Shown: positions 24,201-36,888, counted from the first letter of the stretch. The stretch is 64,000 nucleotides of DNA from Steromphala cineraria (GCA_916613615.1 OU744726.1:60466987-60530986); one strand, 5' to 3'. The notes: a model not told the origin generated them from the sequence alone. Translations and numbers: made by a program.

Positions 24201-25510
24201 TAGATTAGCGTTTGCGGGATACCGCAAAAGCAGAGCAGCCCCGGAACTTTGGGTTTCGCCTTACCCTGTTCCGCCTTTTACAGGCCTCACCAAATTGGGA
24301 ATTTTCTCGTGACCTTGACCTTTGACACTCAAGGTCACACAATCAATGAACACATTTCATTGAGTATAACATTATTGTAATGAATTAAAGTGTTAAAAAT
24401 TAAATTAATCCATTTTCTCCATATATGTTGACCTTGCTGTGACCTTGACCTTCAACAGTTAGTACCCAAAACTTTTTGAAAATGTTGTACTTCTCAAGAG
24501 ATAATATATACAAAATCTTAACTTCATAGCACAAAAACTTTTCAAGTTATTGTGTTTACAAGGAATTGCAATAACTCGTATCTCATTACCTTGACCTTTG
24601 ACCTTCAAGGTCACACAACCATTGAACACTTTTAATTGAGTATAACAATCATGTATTGATTAAAAGTGATCATAGTTAAAATTAAGCATTTTCGCTAAAC
24701 CATGCTTAAGTCATGACCTTGCTGTGACCTTGACCTTTGACAGATTGTAGCCGAAACCTTTTCAAATTTTTTTACTTTTCCAAGGATGATATATATCAAG
24801 TTAGAGCTTCATAGCACAAACACTTTTCAAGTTACCGTGTTTACAAAGAATTTTGTGGTGATTTTATAACTCGTGACCTTGACCTTTGAACTTGAAAGTG
24901 AACATGTCATAATGATTCCCTGGAAGTATTAACATTTAGACATGTTCATGAGTTCTGAAAAGCTAAATGGGATAAAGTTATACCCTAATTTAGTGCATTT
25001 TGTAATAACTCATATCTCATGACCTTGACCTTTGACCTTCAAGGTCACACAATCATTGAACACTTTTTATTGAGTATAACAATCATGTATTGATTAATAG
25101 TGTTCATAGTTAAAATAAAGCATTTTCGCTAAAACATGCTTACGTCATGACCTTGCTGTGACCTTGACCTTTGACGGATTGTAGCCAAAACCTTTTCAAA
25201 ATTTTTTACTTTTCCAAGGATGATACATACCAAGTTAGAGCTTCATAGCACAAAAACTTTTCAAGTTATCGCGTTTACAAGGAATTCTTAGAGTGAATAC
25301 ATAGCTCGTGACCTTGACCTTTGACCTTGAAAGTGAACGTGTCAAAATCGTTCCCCCGAGGTACATGTATGAGTAGTAAGGTATGAATAAGAGTTCTGGA
25401 AAGCTTAGGGGAAAAAAGTTATAGCTAGTAGTACGAGTGCGGCGGCGGCGATGGAAACTTCACAAAAACTGATAGCAGCCCCGTCCTTAGACGGGGCTGC
25501 TAATTACGTA
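24201..25510. mobile_element. Helitron-like non-autonomous element with AGGTCA-rich tandem core
   Basis: A 1.3 kb insertion inside MITE copy I. The left end is TTAGCGTTTGCGGGATACCG. The right end has a perfect 12-bp stem, AGCAGCCCCGTC, with a CTTA loop (25474-25501), followed by CTAAT. A terminal hairpin, a possible CTRR-like end, insertion near an A|T step and no evident target duplication suggest a Helitron, but the hairpin normally sits about 10 bases further in, so the class is tentative. There is no coding frame. Confidence 0.45.
24290..25430 (+). repeat. Tandem units of about 430 bp rich in TGACCTTGACCTTTGACC
   Basis: A partial unit from about 24290 is followed by two units offset by about 430 bp (24590 versus 25020). 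Each carries TGACCTTGACCTTTGACC, TTCAAGGTCACACAA, TTGAGTATAACAATCATG and CATAGCACAAA. TGACCTTTGACC is a DR1 arrangement of AGGTCA half-sites, the class of sequence recognised by nuclear receptors such as HNF4, COUP-TF and RXR. Whether any receptor uses it here is unknown. Confidence 0.75.
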
Positions 25511-25579
25511 TTCACTTACAATTATCAGTGAAAAATTTGAAATATAAAATTATCAAAAAACGTGCTACTGCTCCTTTAA
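25511..25579 (+). mobile_element. TTAA MITE, 3' part of split copy (I)
   Basis: Resumes with CACTTACAATTATCAGTG and ends CGTGCTACTGCTCCTTTAA, completing the copy that begins at 23912. Confidence 0.85.
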
Positions 25580-27348
25580 ATCTGAAAGTACAGGGCTTAG
25601 TTCTCTAATACACAGAATATCGTCATATGACGAACACGTACCCCAAAGATGTATGTCACTTGTATCAGATTTTAATCAAATGTTGAAGAGAACGTGCCTC
25701 GTGTATTTATGTAATGCGAGTAAATACAAGTTTGCAAGATCTCTAGATTGTTTCGTGCACACATGTATGCATTGTAAATCTCGTTTACGTTTACAACTAC
25801 TGTTATAAACTATCCAGATAGCAGATTCCGTTGAAATAAGAATTAACTCTGGACAAAAAACATCATTTCATTTCCCTTAACATCTCCATCCGTGATTAAG
25901 TAAACATTGAAGTTAAAATTCTCGAAGACACATATACTGATAAACAATTCAGACGTTATTTTGAGTTATTTCCTTTATCTAACGTGCATTTTAAGCTTCG
26001 TTTACAAAAATAAAATCTTGTCTCCATACGCTCCAAAAATAATGTGAAAATGTTTAAGCAATGATTAATAGCTTGGCAGGAAGAGCCTCATACACAGAGC
26101 TTTCATCTGAAGAGGTTGTTGAAATGTCTTCTTTACCCTGTGTAATCAATGATGCAATTTCTCATCACAGACGAATGTCTCTAGTATACATATCATACCT
26201 TTGTTGCTGAAATATTATCTGCATTGCCATAAACCAAAACTTCAACATTGATGTAACTTGAACTATCTGTATTTGTTTGACGGTTAGAAGACTTTCACTA
26301 ACAAAGAATACAAAACGATTTATTCAACTACTTCCTGCTAGAGTCACTGGACCACCCACATGTAACCTGCTGTGGTGATACGTGGGTGAAATGAAAAAAT
26401 ATCGGCTAAGAACGATTTAACCTCTTTTCTGATATCAATTAATAAGACACAATCGGCTTTTTATCTGACAACGTGTTGTTATTGTCTGTCATCTCCTAGC
26501 GATATTCCTTTGTCTTGAAGTCGTTGGATGTTTTAACAGATAAGATTCATTTTGTTAATATAATTTTTTGATAATTTTCAAATTTTTGAATTATTATTAG
26601 GACTGCCATACAACCAGGACAGCGTTCGAAGTATCACTGAAAACTATATTTGTTTTGTAACAATATGATTAAGCAATGAGGATACCACACAGAAATAAGT
26701 AAGGAATTGAGAATATGATAATAATGGATGGTAATGCGCTTTATGCTCCATTTCCCTGGTAAAAACATGGGCTGACATATAGTCGATCAAGGGTCACCTC
26801 CAAAACATCTTCTACCAGGTACCTATTTGGGTGAACAGTTGCTCATTTTGAAGAAATTCTCTAGCCAATAGTGAGACCACAGGTCTTTCAAATCGTGTAT
26901 CGGTATGGGCAGGGAATCAACCTTCAAACTCTCAGTTCATTCAGCTTTGGGGTCACCCAACAATCCGGCGAGCGACGCCCGATGTTGCTGAACTACTCTG
27001 ATATCACACGAACTGAGCAATGCACAGGACTACGTGCCAATACGTACGCTATCAACAAACAAGTAAGGTGCTAAACGTCAAATAAATGGCAAAGGTTTAT
27101 GTCAACATCTGACAGAGACGCTATAGCAATAGCAATATTTCACTTCCACATTTGGTACGAAAATACACTCAATTTCTTTTCATTTACGTTTAACTTTTTA
27201 AATTATTTTAGTCTCATAATACCATGTATTTATGATTCGCCCAAAACCTTAATGTATAGGAACAAATGCTACGCTACTTATAGTAATACAGTCGATGTTA
27301 GAAATAGGGAAAACTAGGTTTGGTAGAAGATTAAAAAACATTGTTCTG
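25580..27348. other. Non-coding, nothing recognised
   Basis: AT-rich, with no exon recognised. A segment near 26870-26990 vaguely resembles a tRNA-derived SINE on the minus strand but is not convincing. Confidence 0.4.
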
Positions 27349-27813
27349 TTAAAGAAGGAAAACGACGTTGTATAAAAGATAAACGATGGCAATATCTATA
27401 GGTTCATAAACTAAGTTATGTTTAGGAATAAACTTTTGCTGATGAAAGTACCATCTGATACAAAAACGTTCTCTCATTGGCATGAACATAAACCTATCAG
27501 CACGTATTTCACAAGAACGTGTTAGAAAATCTACCAAACTGAAAACTGATAAATGTATCCGTCGACCAGGAATGACCCAAAAGTATGAACCATGATAACA
27601 TATACAGTTGAACTTAAATATAGAGCAAATGACAATCACGTAACATAGACAGACAGATGTTCTAACGGGGGCAAATGAAGACTTTTCGGATAAGACGGCT
27701 ATGATAATAAATACTTCCTTGAGGAAAGACAGAGTTAAGTGTATTTGACTGATGCTCTGGTTGTGTACATAAAGATATAGGAAAGAACAACTCAGCGGTA
27801 GTGTGGATACCAC
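27349..27813 (-). other. Unassigned 154-codon open frame
   Basis: This is the longest open frame in the window that is not explained by a transposon or by the receptor exon. The predicted peptide is rich in Phe, Ile, Val, Leu and Cys, with hydrophobic stretches near its start and end, and no family signature was recognised. It lies just upstream of the 230-bp satellite array. In DNA this AT-rich a chance frame of 465 bases is possible. No splice sites, Kozak context or homology support it, so it is recorded as a candidate only. Confidence 0.15.
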
Positions 27814-27867
27814 ACAGGTAGAAGGTAGGTAATGGGAATATCTACAAACAAATCAAGTACTAAATTT

Positions 27868-28890
27868 CAAGTGGTTCAATCTTTTGTAAGATATGCCCAT
27901 GCGATAATGGGTGCTGTCTACCTTTTACATTTTTTAGAGTATTCCGCTTTGTTTTTTTATTATAATCTCTATTCAGTACTTATAAGGTCACATACCTGTA
28001 AAACTTCATATAAAGTTCAATTTCAAATCATTACGTTATTTGCTTTTAAACTTTTTTTTCTAGATAACGTTGCATAATAGATATACATTGGTTGTTATCA
28101 AGTGATTAATTTGTTTGTAAGATATGCCCATGTGATAATGGGTGTTTTCTACCTTTTACATGTTTTAGAGTATTTCGCTTTGTATTTTTTATTACAATCT
28201 TTATTTCAAGTAGTTATAAGGCCACATGCCTGTAGTACTTCATATAAAGATCGATTTCACATCATTAAGTTATCTGCTTTTGAACGTTTTTCTAGATAAC
28301 GTTGCATTATATACAGTATATACATTTGTTATATCAAGTGATTCAATCTTTTGTAAGATATGCCCATTTGATAATGGGTGCGGTATACCTTTAACATTTT
28401 TTAAAGAGTATTTGTATTTTTTATTATAATCTTTATCTAAGTACTTATAAGGCCACAGGCCTGTAGTACATTTATTTGAGATTACATAATTCACTTATTT
28501 GTTTTTAAAACATTTTTTTCTAATATGTTAACGTTGCATAAAAAATATACATTGGTTACATCAAGTGATTCAATCTTTTGTAAGATATGCCCATGTGGTA
28601 ATGGGTGTTGTCTACATGTACCTAAACATTTTATAGAGTATTTGAATGTTTCTATTTTAATCTTTATCTAAGTACTTATAAGGCCACAGACGTGTAGTAT
28701 ATTCATTTGAAATTACATCATTCACTTATTTGTTTTTAAAACATGTTTTCTAATGTAGAAGACGTTGCATATTATACATCTTTTGGTTATTTGAAGTGAT
28801 TAATCGTTTGTGATATATGCCCGTGTGATGATAGGTGATGTCTACCCTTTTTAAGAGTTTTTCGTTTTGTATTTTTGCATTACAGCGGTT
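27868..28890. repeat. Satellite array, about 4.4 units of 230 bp, containing a LINE 3'-tail motif
   Basis: The landmark AAGATATGCCCAT recurs near 27889, 28120, 28356 and 28583, with a decayed copy near 28813, giving spacings of 227-236 bp. Each of the better units includes AATCTTTATCTAAGTACTT and AAGGCCACAGGCCTGTAGTAC. This closely matches the 3' end of the LINE at 46318-46368 (AATCTTTATTCGGTACTTAA, AAGGCCTCAGGCCTATAGTAC) in the same orientation. The array has probably captured a LINE tail. Open frames inside the array are incidental. Confidence 0.8.
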
Positions 28891-31268
28891 ATTTGTAGTC
28901 AGCAATGAAGGCGATGAACTGATAAATTAAAATTCCGTATCTAAGCATTTGGGAACGAGACACTTATTGTTGAGACAGCTGCGATTATTTGCTTGACAAT
29001 GACTTTCAAATCAAATGTGATACTCGCTTGTGCAGAATGAAATGAATCCCATTTCTGATGACTCGAGGGAAAATCTTAGGGACCTGAGATTAAATATATT
29101 CATGAAGTTATCGTAGATGTATCATGCGCATGTCAGGTTGTCCTCTCTTTACGGAAGACAGACAAGTGAATAATGATACGTCATACGTATAAGTAAGTCG
29201 TTATAATGGTTAACCTTCAATAAGTTAGATGAAATTTAACGTTGGCATATGATCATATGTAATGAATTTTAAAACAGATTTCGATATTTTCAACGTATAA
29301 CTCTTACCTCAATTAGTGTGTATTAGGACTACCCAAGAGAATAGTATGGCACAAATGGAATTATTGTGTGTCGATCCAAATGGTATTACGTTATGTTATG
29401 AACAAACAAAGATTCAAAATATGCTTTGGTATATGACCAATGGGTCTCAAACATTTTAGTTCATGGAGTTTCTCATAACGTTGATATTTGCAGTATGGTT
29501 ATGGTATTGATATTATCTTTCATCGTATATTTCAATATCCCAATTATATAGTAAGTTTACAATGATACAATGAATTAACGGATTCAACTTTCAGTATTGT
29601 AGTCAATCACTACCTTCCATTTTCATTCGCTAGGATATGTAGATGTACATTCACTGTTTTATAGTTAGCTTTTCGTATTTCTATCGACTATATCTCTTTC
29701 TTACAAAAAAAGGTTTCCGCGTGTGAAGGCTTTAACACGTGATGCTCTTTGAATACAGAAAGACACTCTTTCGTACAAAGCAGCTAATACTAAATATGAT
29801 AATGGAACATAAGCAAGAGCTGGCTAAGGTGAGGGTCTCCGTCATCATTTGAGGATGGCCGGCTGTAACTAATTGGACTCTTCGATCAATATTCCTTTAG
29901 GTTCCTAATTCTGTAGTTCTGTCATATTGTCGGGTTTGGATTGAGTCTTACATTGGCCAAAGCAAATGCAATATTTGTGTTATACAACTGACAATAATTT
30001 CCATTGGTATTAGTAGATATCCAAGGGGAATTAGATGACGTGGTAGGTTATGTCACAAACCAACTAAAGATTCAGGGATTATGGATATAGCTTCCCCCGC
30101 CTTAACGAAAAGTTACAAGAACAAAATCGATGGTCTTGTTAAGGAGTTGGAGGGATATTCATATTGGATATTTGGAGATTAAGCAGCGGAAGATGTTCCA
30201 TTATTCAGATCATTTTACCTGACAGTATATCCTGCCATCGACAAAAATACATCTCGTAACATGATATTTCCGAACCTGCAAAGCTTTATCAGTTTCTTCA
30301 GATTATTCTATACGATTTATTTGTGTCGAAGAGAAAACTATTCTTTGTAAGGTCAAAGAAAGAATATATTTTGTTAATTTGAACGACATTCTTTTGGCAG
30401 GTTTGACATAATGGTTAGTGCTATATTGATAAAGCAATAAATCAGACAAATCCTCACGACAGAAACAGAACAAATCCAGATCGTGTCGAGATCTTAGCAT
30501 TGATTTCAGAAAACATTGCTCTTGCTACAAAAAGATAGTAATTGTGAAACGAATTAAACTGGAAAATCATGTCGAGCTAGTGTATGATAACATAGCATAA
30601 CCTTATGCCATTAAAAGCATTAACTTTCCTGAAAATTGATTTTTGGTATCAATCGAATTTTGTCTCATAGTATTAGCAGGTATTTATAGAATATTTTTTT
30701 ACTATGAAAGTGAAACTACAACAGGTTTATATTTTAAGTTAAAAAAAACCTTGATTGGAAATAGATACCATTATGACTCGTCATAATCTTAATCTTAATG
30801 TCTTGAATAATCGTTTCAAATGAAAACAAGCTATAACAAGGTATTTCCGGAGTGTCGTGTATCGCAATATGTTATTATTGTTATAGTTTTTGTTTTAAAA
30901 TTGTTATATCTCAACGTATTATCAAAATTCGTAGTTGATACTGTTATTAATGATCGAACTCATTCAAATAAATATCAAATTAATACTTCTTGCATTTGAA
31001 AGACACATCTACCTGTTGATTTTCATATCAGTAACCATATTATATATTGCTAAAATTCACTATATCGATGTTGATTTTACGTAACTTTTCATATGAAAAT
31101 GCGATGCACGAGGTAAAAGTTTATGATCATGTGCATTTGCAAGACGATACATTTCCATGACAGGATATTTTATCTGCAGCTCTTTTTTTTCTGGAAAATC
31201 TACATAATTGGTAATCTGAAATGTGACATGTGACATGTTCTAGGAGGGGAATCACAGATGACAAGATA
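28891..31268. other. Non-coding; presumed downstream intron of the receptor gene
   Basis: No exon recognised. Because the receptor exon at 31275 ends in a splice donor and is read towards lower coordinates, this stretch is inferred to be intron. A short minus frame at 30303-30500 was considered as a next exon and rejected. Confidence 0.45.
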
Positions 31269-31274
31269 ACTCAC

Positions 31275-31974
31275 CTGCATGATTATTTCCAATGTCTGAC
31301 GCCAGGTTGTACAGGATATCATTGATGTGATCAAACTTGACATAATCTTGAGTCAGATTCCGAATCTCCCGCTGGTTTCGTAGTCCATAATGAATACCAT
31401 CTGCCGCGATATGACAGAATCTCTCCAACACATGACTATGACCATCGGGTTCATACAGAAGCTTCACCTTACTCCATCTGAACAATTTCAGTATGGACAC
31501 TATGAAGCTTACCAAGGTGTTGAAGTTGGTTCCAACTCGGGTCAGAAGAGGATACAATTGACGTCTTTCAACTGCAAAATCTCTTGCCATTGCTCCAGGT
31601 GTAACAAGGGGGATGTCCCAGTACCTTGTTTGTCGAGCAATGGGTGCAGCAGCATAATCGCAACATGGCCCAAAGAAGACATGAGCTTCCTTCTTTACGT
31701 AGTAATTGATGGCTTCGTTCATCGCATCTGCAATGGAGCAGTTGGAATCTGCAAAATTCACAATGATCTTTGTCCCTGCAAGAATTCCGTTCGGATTTGT
31801 AACTTTATCCACAGCAATGCTCATCGCTGGTGCAACTTTCTTTATGTTGAATAAACGATTCTCGTCAGAAGGTAGAAGAGACGCGATCATTATTGGACCA
31901 GAGTGTATTCCATTGCACATACACACTAACACACATATAATACACAACTGCATGATGGATAGTTGCACGTACAT
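31275..31974 (-). CDS. Natriuretic-peptide-receptor-like protein, first coding exon (partial)
   Basis: Encodes 233 complete codons plus one base of the N-terminus of a receptor with an ANF-receptor (periplasmic-binding-type) ligand domain, as in receptor guanylate cyclases of the NPR group. The first methionine is followed by a hydrophobic signal peptide (residues about 7-22). The domain starts around SGPIMIASLLP (25-35). Key segments are FGPCCDYAAAPIAR (101-114), WDIPLVTPGA (119-128) and LTRVGTNFN (144-152). Cys79 and Cys105 are 26 apart, the spacing I recall for the first conserved disulfide of human NPR-A. The exon ends GCAG|GTGAGT (donor 31274-31269), a phase-1 junction; the nine further codons before the in-frame stop are intronic. 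The rest of the ligand domain, membrane segment, kinase-homology and cyclase domains should follow at lower coordinates but were not found here. Without them a cyclase cannot be told from a clearance-type (NPR-C-like) receptor or another ANF-domain protein. Confidence 0.85.
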
Positions 31975-32253
31975 CTCCGTTGAAGTAAGATTCCAAACAA
32001 AAGAATGTTAGTAATCCGAAGTAATACAGAACTAATCCAGCCTTCCCTGTTAAGGCAGAGGCTCAAGTCTTGATTAGCTCAGAATATCGCCTGAGAAACG
32101 AACATCCTCTTCACACAACTGTTGAAATTATATATGTTATGACGAACTTGTCTAAATATCACAGACACCGGAAATATTAGAGTTCGATAATACTGCCCAC
32201 AAGTAAGGTATCACACCGAATAACACAAATATGTATCCAGTCCATATTTTGAT
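31975..32253 (-). other. Putative 5' UTR part of the receptor exon
   Basis: Reading the minus strand, TTCTTTTTATATATTTTCAG immediately precedes position 32253 and makes a good splice acceptor. The exon could therefore start there and carry 279 bases of 5' UTR before the ATG at 31974. The UTR contains a short upstream ATG frame. Alternatively transcription may start within this stretch. Confidence 0.3.
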
Positions 32254-35200
32254 CTGAAAATATATAAAAAGAATCAATATTGTATAACGTAGAGAATAGA
32301 AATGTCAAGACCTTTTATTATATGCATGAATGGTGAAACATAAAAAGATATTGCTTAACCAGTGCATACTGTTAAATATTAAATAATGAATACAGAGTAC
32401 ACAAGGCACACATATTGATATTTTAGAATCGACTTTCTCATGGTAATATTGACTATGAAAACATAAATATTCTATAAGCAAAGTAGCAGGAACAAGAAAG
32501 ATATCAGTTATATACATTAAGACGTGACGCTACCAATACTTACAAAACTTACTTGCACAAGTATCATAAGAAGTCATGCAGAAACAACAATAATCGCTGA
32601 AACTGCTTTCGGTTTATAGTTATATAACACTGCGCACGAGATAATCATATATTTTCTCATAAATGTCTCTCTCAGTGATGTTACTGAACAAATGAATTAA
32701 TCTGAAACAGAAACACGTGGGTTCAGTAAAAATAGACCTACCACATGACGGGTTCTGGCTTCGAGTGACAACTGCACTAGTGCAAACGATAGGCGAGAGA
32801 GGAGTATGTAATTCACAGCGGGAGTATTGTAATAATCAATGGATAGCTTTCCACTCCGGCGCTTAGACTGTTTTCAAACAAGTAGAGAGTTAGATTGAGG
32901 ACTTGCAGATGCCTAAGCGTCTCGCTCATTACGACTTGTAATTAGGATAAGCTCTAATTATCGGATTACTCTTAGTGCAATTGTTACGTTACGTTGGAAT
33001 CGACTTTAATACTTAAACGTCATTTTTGGCGTGATATCGGTGTATTTGACTCTTTAAATGTTTGTTTGTATATTTTCTGGTTACTTTGAGGTTAATACAT
33101 AACATAAGTTAATAGATAAGGATTTAACGAATTTACAGCTTTAAAAACATTAATTCTTGTACGAAAGTGTGAGCAATGTATCAAGCAATTACCATCTTAA
33201 ACTGTAATTGATCAAAAACATTTTAACATTTTCCATTTGGATATGGAAACAATTATTCATTAAAGCCGAAAACATGAAACTCACAATTGAATGATTGTGT
33301 TTTACGATTTACTGTAAATTCAATTACTACATTAAGTTTACAAGCTTCAAGTTTCTCAACGTATAGTTTTTTACTCATTTTAATCCTTCGAGACAACCTT
33401 TAGATCTAAAAATGGTCTTCCTTGGAGAATTGAGACCAAGTCTTCCTAAGGACATAAAAAGAGAGGTCATTCAATACACAAATTCTTTATTGTTTGGTGC
33501 AACAGAAATGCAAAACGAAATCATCACTATCAAATAAAAAAGCGGTTCGTCCAAGACCGCAAGGGAAGACTGTTCATTGTAAAACCATCACAAGTAGTAT
33601 AAAACATTTCGGTTTATATGAATATGATATATCTCTTCTTCAATTGCATTGTCCTGTGCTTCTAAAACTTAGCCATGCCTTACGGAATCTTAACATTTGT
33701 ATCTTGATACTGTCCTTGGACGCAGAAGCGCTAAAGGGCCATCGTGTTTCTGAGGATAGAGTTCCATCTTACGTTTAAAACCGTAGTTACAACTTGCCTG
33801 CAGTAAAAGCATCAGTGCAATGCAGTTAATAGTTGGTGTAACACTTTTACATTCCGGTCATAGCGTGTAAGATCGCCAACTAATGAAGACCAATGGGTAA
33901 CTAACTTGTTACAGTTATTTTTGCTGAACGAATTTAGGGCAAACGTCCAAACGATGTTAATTTGTACCATTGTTATTTTTGAAATTATCATTAAAAATCT
34001 AATCGAGAAACAATAAAGTTCACATAGAATTTGTATTAATAATTACTTGATTTTCCCTCAAGGTTGATACAAAATGGTGTGATAAACAGGGATATTAACA
34101 TTTCTCAAAAACATACGTACATAATTTAAGTTAATTAGTTGTTAAAACGTCCCCTAATCAGAACAAATACATTTGAAACATCATTCAAGTTGTATTCGTA
34201 TCATCGATGAAATATGTATTTTTGGAACCAATAAACCATGCAATATTACTTATTACTTCAAAGTTTCTTTGGGAAAAATATTAATGTTGGATAAATGTTT
34301 GCTGCGTTTACAAAACATTGCAAATACAGCATTGCTGTAAAGTCGAGCCGAGATTAACAATAAAACCGTCGGATCACAGAACATATAAATACGAGGAAAG
34401 AAAAGTAATATCTATAAGAGAAATAAAATCATTTTGTGGCTTCACCGAGTTATTGCCGATCGATAGAATATTCTGATGTTCTACTTAATAAGACAATCTC
34501 CGACAAATTCAAAGAGTATAATGTAAGGATTAAGACGACAGGGGACCAACTTTAGACATCAAGCATTTATAAAAACAATAAAGATGTAAAAGTAAATAGC
34601 ACACTTCAAAGAAAAGACACAGTTGTCTGTTAAGTATTACATATATAGCGAAGCCTAAAGGAATAGACGTTGATTAGTGCCGACCTGGCTCCGTTATAAC
34701 GACATCAAAGTGGCGGGGCGATCTGGGAACATGTTCAAATTGTGCTCGGGTGAAGACTATTCAGCTTTTGCAAATAGAAAGTTGAAGACAAGAGAGTCCC
34801 ATGATATTAAATGTAATCAGGAAAGTGATCGTTTTGGAATTACACGAGTCCGTAGACACATTGGACCTTGTCTAGTGGGGCATTCTCGTATTGTAGCCTA
34901 TCCACATGACCTGTGCACGTTACAAACATTGTAAGGTTAGTGTTGCTTTAACTATTGAACTGCAAACTTTTGTTTGATATGCTGAAACCATGCTTCCGCA
35001 GGAGTTATTTTATTGTTCAACATTTCTGTTGCTCTCTCCTTTAACCTTGTCCTTTTCTTTCGGCGAGCAGCCACGAGAGTATACTTGCACTGCCGCAAAG
35101 GTTGAACTGTAACATTTCATGCTAACGCGTATAATTAGTATGGAGTAATGCAATTGTGCGTAGCATTTGGTTTCCCATTGGGGATGGCTTTTATAGATTT

Positions 35201-36888
35201 GACGATCAGTTGAAAAGAGTTTTGTCGTTGATGTCAAGATCTGTCATTTGCAGAAAAAACGAAGCATTGACCAATACTGCCCTTTGTGGTTCGGTTCACG
35301 TGGAATACATGTATAATCAGCATAGGATATATTTCGCTAGTCTCTGATGTCTGGACATCAAAGGTCTTACTTCCCATCTAATCAAATCCTATTGCAATCA
35401 ACAGCACTGCGGTGATTTCAACTGATAGATACGTGAAGACGTTTGGGCTTACAAATAGGTGTACATGCAGCAACAGTCCCTACATGATGCTACAAAAATC
35501 CTGGAAACTATTAAATAGTAATCAGGGACCAAACTCATTGAAACAGAGTGAGTGAGTTATCGTTTAACGCTGATTGGGCAGTATTTCATCGTGTATTGAA
35601 GCAGAGCTATCTCCTTTCAGTGAAATTGACATTTAATTGTAAGAATAATTTAAGGGCCTACGATAAAAAACGTTGTCAATACGGCAATCTCATGTTTTTG
35701 TCTTGTCATTCATTTCTACTAATTATCTGGGAATATGAGACGTCAAGTATCGAGTGCCACTGGTTGATCAGGTCATGTTACCTCTACCGTTATATCGTTC
35801 AATTACAAATTTACACTGTCATTATTATGAATTATTTACCTTTAAACTCAAAGTACATCTAAACCAAGAGTTCATGCAATGTAAATAATTTTTCATAGGG
35901 TTGTACATGAATGATGCAATTCGTGGTTCGCGTTGTTGTGTTGATGACATTAATAAAGAATTGACACTTAAAAATTATTACTCAACAAGAGAGTATCATC
36001 TTAGTTAAAAAATAACACGCATTTGCGGAAATTGAATATTGCAGATACTTTGATAAATAACATAATTCGATATGTTTTTTGGAAAGTCTTATGAAATACA
36101 ATTTGTTCTTTAGGCATTGATGTAATTCAAGACAAATGATAGAAAATTCAATATGATGAGATATTCTGAACATTCAACTCTATTATTTCCTCAAACTTAA
36201 ACATTTTTATCGAATTATCATTTTATTGTCTTCAAAGCCCTTGGGTACAGTAAAAGATCAGAAAAGACCACTGACAATTTAAATTTTGAATTTTCTTCCA
36301 AATAATCACACCATAGATTTATGTCAAACCTTCTATCAAATGTTTTCACTTCAATGATATGCTTTTTTCATTGAGACATTTGGCCGTCACATGGACATTT
36401 GATCTTAACAAGTTTGCAGGAAAATTGAAGGTGACAGGCAGTGTCACTTATCATTTATTTAATAGTCAGGGGGTTTTTATAATTCAATCTCCTGTAATAG
36501 ATGAAATACGTAAATGATTGTGATAAGATATACAGATTAGCATTGGTTTCTTCTGATTGTAAGTTAATATTGAAATACTTTTTTCTCGAAACGCGATTAT
36601 GAAATTAAATACTTTATGAATCCTTTTTTATAACATGTATGCTATTTATTCTATAATAGTGTTTTTCAACGAATAATTTGCATTTCATTTTCATTATGTA
36701 CTTGTATTTAAACTCAAATGGTATACAAATTATCATCATAAAGGAAAGGTAAAATATAGATTAAAGAAGTTAGTTGTATACATATATATAAGTAAATACA
36801 CAGACAAACCATTATTGTCGACGTTATGTATATGTACATTTGAGCACAACGTCTTCCCTTTCAATATTGCATTTTAGGGATTTGTATA
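32254..36888. other. Non-coding; no exon recognised
   Basis: Possibly a 5' intron of the receptor gene. A 45-bp piece at 35546-35592 resembles a dispersed mollusc repeat and is listed separately. Open frames at 33494-33778, 34677-34934, 35010-35237 and 35548-35862 have no domain signature. Confidence 0.4.
35546..35592 (+). repeat. Fragment resembling a molluscan GAGTGAGTGAGTT repeat
   Basis: GAGTGAGTGAGTTATCG, TTTAACGCTG and CAGTATTTCA follow in the order seen in a widespread repeat that I recall from mollusc genomes. Identification is from memory and only about 45 bp are recognisable. Confidence 0.35.

Noticed and set aside
25470..25505. Rho-independent terminator-like hairpin
   Set aside because: The window is eukaryotic; the perfect hairpin is better explained as the end of a Helitron-like element.
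26870..26990. tRNA-derived SINE on the minus strand
   Set aside because: A GGTTGATTCCC box-B-like site is present, but the candidate box A is too far away and no tail or second copy was found.
27832..28494. Several 65-81 codon frames
   Set aside because: They recur with the 230-bp satellite unit and are not conserved between units.
30303..30500. Possible second exon of the receptor gene (minus strand, LFCFC segment)
   Set aside because: The phase after the best local acceptor gives no receptor-like peptide, and the resemblance to the NPR domain is too weak.
31390..32011. Plus-strand frames of 154 and 101 codons
   Set aside because: They lie opposite the receptor exon and mirror its codon structure; they are shadows.
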